A DNA stretch of 25,799 bases from Gnetum montanum (Eukaryota; Streptophyta; Gnetopsida; Gnetales; Gnetaceae), in assembly GCA_015680685.1 (NCBI GenBank), contig MNCI01007683.1:5251-31049 (forward strand), in the 5' to 3' direction. This document shows positions 20,201 to 25,799 of this stretch, piece by piece (the first letter of the stretch is position 1; each line of letters begins with the position of its first letter). The notes beneath the pieces are model-generated. The model was not told the origin of the DNA. It made no database searches and saw only the letters and a program-made list of their open reading frames with translations. The translations under genes and the position numbers were made by a program.

Positions 20201-20499
20201 TAACCCAAACAACCATATCCCAATCAACAATGTAATGACCCCTTGTGGTGACCAATGCTATTGACTCTTCCTCATAGCCAACAACTAAAAATTGAAAAAA
20301 TTCAACCAAACAAAGGAAGAAGTATAAGCAAAAGCTTGATAACAAGAGAGATAAGAAGATGGAGGCATGAAAGGAAGTGGGTCCATTGAAGCCTACTCCC
20401 ATTTCAGTTATACCCATGACCTCCTCTATCCCAACCCCTTCAACCAACAATCCACAAAAGGACACCAAAGCCCACAACCAAGACAACAGGGAAGAGTCA

Positions 20500-21507
20500 C
20501 AACAGCCATAGCCTAAAGCTAAAGTTTTCATTTTGGGATGCATGGAGGAAGTAAAGCACAATTGGGGCAAAAATCCCATGACCAACGATAAAAAATTCCT
20601 TAGTGCAATGGACCAAGTTAGGTAATTTCTTAAGAAAAAAAACATAACTTTAAGCTTATATGACTTGATCATGACTTCCGCCACACATTGTGAGGTGCTA
20701 GTTAAGATGTGAACTTCCATTCCCATCAGTGAGGACATCCATGCTAATGAGGAATCCATTCATGTAGTGATGATTGCTCCCTCACCAAGGAGGAAGAAGT
20801 CAACAATCTTAACATTTCATGATAGAAAAATTAATGTTAGTCCCCAAAATGGAAAAGTAACTATAGCCCCTTTATTTATAACCATATGCATAGGATAGTT
20901 TAAAATACATCGAATGCATGTTAATGATGGAGTTGCAACCAACATCATCCCATGCTCCATCATTGAACACATGGACCTAACTTAGCAAGTACAACCTACA
21001 ATAACCGTAGTTCTTAAGTCCTTCAATGGACCAAGAGTTTTCATCAAGGGGTCTATCTTTGATTTTCTAGCTAGGGAGTAATTCCCCACAATTGCCAACT
21101 TCTTGGTGGTGGAGGAGACATCAAGATTCAACTTGATCGTGGGAAGACCTTGGTTGGCTCAATTATGAGCTATGTGCTCTCCCATCCATCAAGAAATTCA
21201 TCTCCCTTATGAGGAAAGTGAAATCATCATTCATGGTGATAACGTTGTTCCCTTAGCTATCAACAATGTAGACATAGAGCAGGGGTCTGAAGTAGAGCTT
21301 CAAGAAGAAGCTCCCAACCATGAAGAGCAAAGACCCAAGAAAGCCAACAATGAAAATGATAAGTAATGGGATATATTATGGGATGAACTTCTTTTTAACA
21401 TCATAAGTGAAGGGGATGGTGAATATAAGCTTGTGTAGAGTAAGCCTTACTCACTCCCTAATCTTGAAAAGATTAGGAAGAATCTACACAAGTTAAGTTT
21501 ACCTTAA
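20500..21507 (+). pseudogene. Retropepsin-like protease region of element B
   Basis: In continuation of gag, the frame reads an NGKVTIAPLFI-like lead-in, then VNDGVATNIIP (20918-20950), where plant gypsy proteases have D-[TSG]-G-x-x-x-N-I. Next come SFNGPRVFIKGSI, NFLVVEE and NLIVGRPWLAQL (near 21140-21165), the flap and C-terminal landmarks of this protease group. After about 21170 an acidic tail runs to about 21507. The Asp of the active site appears present, but its context is N-D-G. Stops interrupt it. Reverse transcriptase should follow in a normal element and does not. Confidence 0.7.
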
Positions 21508-21697
21508 CATTCCCATACCCCTATGACTAGATGCACCGATTTTGCATTTTATTATGCATTTGTTATTTTACTTTGTAGCCTATGCATATAGCCTAAGTTC
21601 ATTTTCATTTTTACCTATTTTCTACAACATTTCTTTATTCTTGCTTATGATTGAAAAATCTTCATAAATATACATCTCTTTCATACCACGTTCGCAA
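21508..21697. other. Non-coding spacer after protease
   Basis: The gag-protease frame ends near 21507. The next 190 bp are AT-rich and show no similarity to reverse transcriptase in any frame I could read. Confidence 0.5.
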
Positions 21698-21871
21698 AGA
21701 TGTTAAACTGGCATTACCGTCCACTAAGATGTTAAATCGGAATTACGGTCCATTATCACCTTAAACTAGCATCCACATATACTAAGACATTAAACTAGCA
21801 TTATTGTTTACTGAGATCCTAAAATGACATTATAGCCCACCGTGTCCTTAACCTGGCAACATAGCCGTAAT
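21698..21871 (+). repeat. 29-bp minisatellite, six tandem copies
   Basis: Six consecutive 29-bp units start at 21698, 21727, 21756, 21785, 21814 and 21843 with no gaps. The consensus is close to agatgttaaactggcattac followed by ngtccacta. The ttaaa/cttaa step at positions 6-10 and the gca/aca step near position 15 are kept. Units differ at several positions each. Flanking 29-mers on both sides no longer match. Confidence 0.9.
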
Positions 21872-22196
21872 CGCACAATATAACCTATGCCTGCAATGGC
21901 CTAAAACTAGTAAACATCTTGTTTATTAGTACATTTCTTTTTATTGATTAGTCATTTAATGTTATAACCAAAACATCAACATAGCCATTTTTAAGGTTTA
22001 CAACATTTACAATGTTCACGATTACTATAGATGCATATAGCCAAAAATTTAAAGTTAAAATTTCCATAACATACATTGCCATGGCCACACTATGCCAAAA
22101 ATGTCAAAGAATAACAATCATTTATAACATAGTCTTGGCTAATCATAGCCATCAACATGAAAAAAAATAGCCAATAAGCTAAACTAAAGAAGGCTA
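21872..22196. other. AT-rich spacer rich in atagcc words
   Basis: No open frame. The word atagcc or tagcca recurs here and also in LTR B and in the introns of the antisense unit, so these parts share base composition and probably origin. Confidence 0.4.
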
Positions 22197-23181
22197 TTAA
22201 GTGGCATCCAAAGAAAGAAGTGGTGGGTCATTCCCATCCTCACTACTAGGGCTACTAATGTCTTTGAAGGCTTGGAATGCAACAAAATATAGTCAGTTAG
22301 TAACCCATAGCCAAAATCATGACTTAAAACAAAAATAAAAACATAAAATATATCAAACCTATGGAGATTTTGGCTCCATTACTTCTTAGGGTAGATGGGG
22401 AAGGCCTTCCTCCAAACGATGGAGGATTTGGTCCTCCATTATGTTGACCCAGTCAACATCCCAAAGATCAATGCTAGAGAGAATGCTAGTCTTGTCTATA
22501 GGAGTCCAAGTAGGAGGCTCCTAGGTAGCAATAGCTATAGAGGTCTCACCTATAATAGTGGTAATTTGAAGAGTGGGGGGTTGTTCCACCTTGAGAGTAC
22601 TTTTAAAAAGTTGATAAGCACTCTTTGTTTGGATCCCTTGGATGAATAACTCTCTCTTACGTTGTTCAACTAACTCCTCCGTGAGCCACTTTAGGTAGGC
22701 CCCATGATGAACCTTGTATTATCACTTGTGGACCTTTTGTGTCTTGCCCCAGTCAAAACCCAAGCCCAGTGATCCTTCCAATCCTCAACCTTCTAAGAGA
22801 TGAGGTCCATCCAGATATGTTGTTTTGCCATCTCCCATAGGACCATTTTTTTGTCCCAAACAACATGCTAGTAGTAGGTCCACATGATCTCCTTGATTGA
22901 TAATTCTCCTGAGTTACCCACTTCGGCTTTCACAAAGGCCTTAAAATCTCAAAGATATCTAATCATATCCTCCTACCTTTGACCATTTTTCCTTAAGGCC
23001 ACACATTCTTTCCATAGGGATTCATTTGAACTCTCTAGCTCCCATGAAGTTTTTGCACATGACATTGCTAAATTAGTAGTTTTCTTGTACAACTTTACTG
23101 GTACACTAGATGCATTAGAGGAAAGCTTAGGCAAGGAGATTATCTCCATGTCTCTGTTAGGGTCCCACTCCATAGAAGGTA

Positions 23182-23280
23182 CTACACAAGCATAAAATAC
23201 AATCATAAACATAACGCACAACCTAAGATAGTCATAATGCAAGCATAGCCTACAATTGAAGCACGTAAAAAAATCATTAC
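23182..23280 (-). other. Intron 5 of the antisense unit (99 nt)
   Basis: The donor is ataa|gtaatgat and the acceptor is gcttgtgtag|tacc, phase 1. Its length is a multiple of three and it has no stop in frame, so the unspliced DNA also reads through as one ORF. The intron part is Cys/Tyr/Leu-rich and unlike the flanks. Confidence 0.6.
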
Positions 23281-23421
23281 TTATCTTAGGTGCAACCTGA
23301 TGCAACCAATTGATGATGTCCTTAGCCATCCCATGCATGAAATCCACTTTTTTTAGAGTCTCTACCCATGGTTTCACAGAAAACATAGGGATGGGAGCTT
23401 ACATTGATGGCTCAAAAACTA

Positions 23422-23508
23422 CTGTAAGCATAATAATAATCAAAAGGTTAGGATGACAACCAAATATAAACAATGAGATATAACAAAAATATTAAGGCAT
23501 ATGCATAC
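23422..23508 (-). other. Intron 4 of the antisense unit (87 nt)
   Basis: The donor is ctaa|gtatgcat, close to that of intron 3, and the acceptor is atgcttacag|tag, phase 1 (a|ta). It joins an acidic EEEKEEEL end to VFEPSM. Confidence 0.6.
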
Positions 23509-23702
23509 TTAGCTCCTCCTCCTTTTCCTCCTCTAAGATGATGATGGGAGAGGTACTTGGTACCACCTCACAAAAAAAGGTATCTAGATCATCTATACTT
23601 GCATTGCAAATCCTTCAAGCATAGGTTGCTTTAGGAGTGCATATTTTGAACACCTTTGTTCTACCTTCACAGCAACTTGGGCTTCCATAGCCTAACACTT
23701 AT

Positions 23703-23800
23703 CTACAACCATAGCACATAGAAAAAGGATTAACACATGAAACCACAAAGTAGCCATAAACTATAAAACATGAAAATAGCCAAATTTAAATAAAGCATAC
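23703..23800 (-). other. Intron 3 of the antisense unit (98 nt)
   Basis: The donor is gcaa|gtatgctt and the acceptor is tatggttgtag|ataag, phase 1 (a|at). The frame continues from PSQQVVA to a K-C-stop-A-M-E-A-Q segment, the stop being TAG, readable as a former CAG. Confidence 0.55.
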
Positions 23801-24835
23801 TTGCAACTACTTGCTGTGATGGTCTAAGATTAAACTTAAGCTTCTTCAGGATAGGCTAGTCTGATGTTGGGGGTGCCTCCTCCATAGGCCTCTTGAGTTT
23901 CTTCCTAGCTACCCTTTCGTCCTTCATATGTCATTGTCTCGCATCCTGGACACTGTCAAGAAATGAGAGAGGATCATCATCATCAATACTATCAGGAGAC
24001 TCATACCACCTAACATCAATATTCTTAGTGGTGATGGATAATGTATCATCCATCCCCTCTAGTGGGTTTTGGGCCTACACTGTTCGATAAATGTGCTTTA
24101 TCCAAGGCCTAGAAAGTTGGCTTGGGTCTTGGGAAACCCATTTTCCATTCTTGTACACTAAAAAAAAAATCTACAAACATCTTTTGATAACCTGCAAAAA
24201 ATGCACAGTGCATATGGATTATCATAGAATTATCAGCACAAATTCTAAGGATCTCCTCTCAAAGCCTAGTAGCCAAAGTAGCCACCCAATCAAATCTGAT
24301 GCCCTCCAGCCCTATGCTAAGCCAATTACCTTCTTTTATGATAGAAATTTTGGAAATGCATGAGACCTAAAAAATGGATATGATTCCTTTGCATCAAGGT
24401 TCATGAAACTATCCATTGAAAATTCAAAGTGGCCCATGTTGGTACGAAGCCACTCTACAACTTCATTATGATGGCCTGATTCCCTTACTATCTTGGTGGG
24501 AACCTTTGCCTTGTTAGTAGGGATACCAAAAAAACAAAAAAGGCCAACACCTACATCCATATTTACCTTCACACCTTGGATGATGATGCTAAAATGACCA
24601 ACCTTCTCATCAAAGGAGTCAATGACATGCAACATCTTTGCAACAGGAATGGAAGGGATAGGTGCCATGAATACATCAAGCAAACTTTCACATTGGATGT
24701 TTTCTTGAACATACCAAAGTGCCTATCCCTTTAGCCACTCCTATGCCAATGTCACGTTATCAAACTTCATGATGAGGATATCCTCATGATGTGAACTTAA
24801 AAGTGGTATAGTGACATTAGCCGAGATGGAAGGTC

Positions 24836-24953
24836 CTATGAAGAAATAACCAAAGTTTAGCATAAACATGAGCAATTTCAATGACTAAGCAAAGTGATAG
24901 AACACTTAAAGTTATAGTCATAAAACATTAGAAGCTATAACCTTTACATTTAC
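24836..24953 (-). other. Intron 1 of the antisense unit (118 nt)
   Basis: On the minus strand the donor is aaag|gtaaatgt and the acceptor is ttatttcttcatag|gacc. Joining gives codon g|ga and keeps one frame from KKKRK into a PSISANVTIP segment. This is the best-formed intron of the set. Confidence 0.65.
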
Positions 24954-25639
24954 CTTTCCTTTTCTTCTTCATTGTGGTTTGAGTAGAGGTCCCAACTACA
25001 AGGGTCTAATTTGTGCCATCAACATCTACCCACCAGTTGTGCATTGTCCCATCATCCTTACACTTCTTGTATAAATGGTTAAACCTAGTGGCATATTCAT
25101 CAAAGTCCCCTCTTAATTGTTGATACATGGCAATTCTAATTTGAGGACTCTTGGTGAATTTCTCCAAAGTAGTTTAANATTAGTATTACACTGACTATAC
25201 TCTGGCATCGTCCAGACTTCTATAAGGTAACATGGGCTTATGGCATCTATTAGTCCCCCTATGGTCTTAGGAAGCAACTTATCAGTAATGTATTTGGCAA
25301 TTAGGCTAGATGCTTGAGGCAATAGGGTCTCTATAAAAACCTCAACTACATTCACAGACAAGTGTGACTACAACATCATACTAAAGTTCCTCAGGAGGTA
25401 GGTAAGGAAGTCCCTTGCCCTAGACCGAAACCATAGCAAGAGCTTCTTTAAAGGCATGTCATGTAGTGGGGTGTTGGTCTTAGGATGACTGATATAGCAC
25501 AAGATACCAACCAACTTTACTATGATGAGGACAAGCCTCAAAAAGACCCTACATGAAGCAAAGCTAGAAAAAAAACTACTTTGTGACCTATTAGAATTAC
25601 TTAGTGATGAGTGACGAGGTACCCCTACACTCAACCATA

Positions 25640-25799
25640 CGAAACGAGCGTCGCACGCGCGATCCGGTCGAACTCCGCAGATGGACTAGTTGTGGCACCT
25701 AGATAGTTAGCCTTAGGTCGCAGTTCGCTGTCTTCCCATCTAGACTAGTTTTGCATATGTCACGTATGGTTTAGTCTAGATGAGGTGTATGATGTGTTC
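25640..25799. other. CpG-rich edge segment with inverted repeats
   Basis: Base composition changes sharply. Between 25646 and 25678 there are many CpG sites (e.g. gagcgtcgcacgcgcgatcc), while CpG is rare in the rest of the window. An inverted pair aaccatacg (25633-25641) and cgtatggtt (25763-25771) encloses the CpG block. A second pair, catctagacta near 25738 and tagtctaga near 25774, forms a hairpin. The identity is unknown; it may be the edge of a younger insertion or the beginning of the 3' part of element B. Confidence 0.45.

Larger units (their letters stand above)
22197..25634 (-). pseudogene. Antisense multi-exon coding unit of element B, unknown function
   Basis: I do not recognise the protein family. 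Proposed exons on the minus strand: from at least 25634 to 24954, 24835-24330, 24191-23801, 23702-23509, 23421-23281, 23181-22359, and possibly 22270-22197. Introns at 24836-24953, 23703-23800, 23422-23508 and 23182-23280 have GT..AG ends and all join the frame in phase 1. The one at 24192-24329 is less sure, and 22271-22358 is weak. Landmarks include LLPQASSLIAKYITDKLLP, RGDFDEYATRFNHLYKKC, a basic KKKRK at the end of exon 1, DVCRFFF/YKNGKW, a basic RKKLKR...ILKKLKF pair (about 23840-23907), and acidic runs (DDDD, EEEKEEE). Exon 6 is hydrophilic, with coiled-coil character in its first part. Stops are nearly all TAG/TAA/TGA where CAG/CAA/CGA would read through. A frame break lies at the ambiguous base 25178. 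No ATG is fixed; the frame continues towards the CpG-rich edge. Confidence 0.55.

Noticed and set aside
20190-20759. A 189-codon open frame on the minus strand
   Set aside because: It lies opposite the gag-to-protease linker of element B, is Leu/Phe/Ser-rich as expected for the complement of Lys/Pro/Thr-rich coding sequence, and shows no motif.
21698-21871. Regular 29-bp units as a CRISPR-like array
   Set aside because: Units are contiguous with no spacers, are diverged, and lie in plant-type nuclear DNA; it is a minisatellite.
22395-22649. 84-codon + strand frame
   Set aside because: It is the complement of exon 6 of the antisense unit, which reads better as protein on the minus strand.

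Overview
The window looks like intergenic DNA from a plant with a large, repeat-filled nuclear genome. The evidence is AT-rich sequence, no intact host gene, Ty3/gypsy and CACTA remnants of plant type, short GT..AG introns, and heavy decay dominated by C-to-T changes (CAG/CAA/CGA read as stop codons). A conifer or other gymnosperm would fit, but that is inference; no marker gene fixes the species. Two single ambiguous bases occur, at 1874 and 25178.

Layout from left to right. (1) 1-3132: 3' half of a decayed Ty3/gypsy element on the + strand. It has RNase H, an integrase with all three catalytic acids changed, a 427-bp tandem duplication inside the integrase C-terminal region, a polypurine tract and a 3' LTR (TGTAGGGA...TCCCTACA) whose upstream part carries a palindrome array on a 20-bp grid. 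(2) 3566-4667, minus strand: a broken spliced coding unit of unknown function, with a long coiled-coil-like exon and a phase-1 intron. (3) 5.0-6.5 kb: a TATA-like box and a Met-tRNA-like primer binding site, weak signs of a Copia-like remnant. (4) 6.7-7.75 kb: tandem array of a unit of about 235 bp. (5) 7894-8869: a second, diverged LTR of the first family, in opposite orientation. (6) 9.06-10.8 kb: a CACTA (En/Spm) transposase relic, Tnp2 followed by a DUF4218-like domain, + strand. (7) 10.85-14.4 kb: a polypurine-tract/LTR-start candidate, a more GC-rich 400-bp island with a 54-codon ORF, and a TATA-bearing stretch that probably belongs to the LTR of element A. (8) 14548-15267: gag fragment of element A, cut off where a new LTR appears to begin. 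(9) 15268 to about 25.6 kb: element B. This has an LTR of about 1.5 kb with its own 20-bp repeat array, a leader with a 502-507-bp tandem duplication, gag, a retropepsin-like domain, then no reverse transcriptase or integrase. The downstream space holds a six-copy 29-bp minisatellite and a long antisense unit (25634 down to 22197) that reads as a multi-exon gene. (10) The last 160 bp are CpG-rich and unlike everything before them.

The most interesting object is element B: a gag-protease LTR element without visible pol, carrying an antisense spliced unit with at least four well-framed phase-1 introns and basic clusters resembling nuclear localisation signals. Antisense extra ORFs are known in Tat-lineage Ty3/gypsy elements. 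A multi-exon version in place of pol, with a second spliced unit of the same architecture at 3.6-4.7 kb, is the best candidate for something undescribed. Everything seen here is a broken copy, so function can only be judged from intact relatives.
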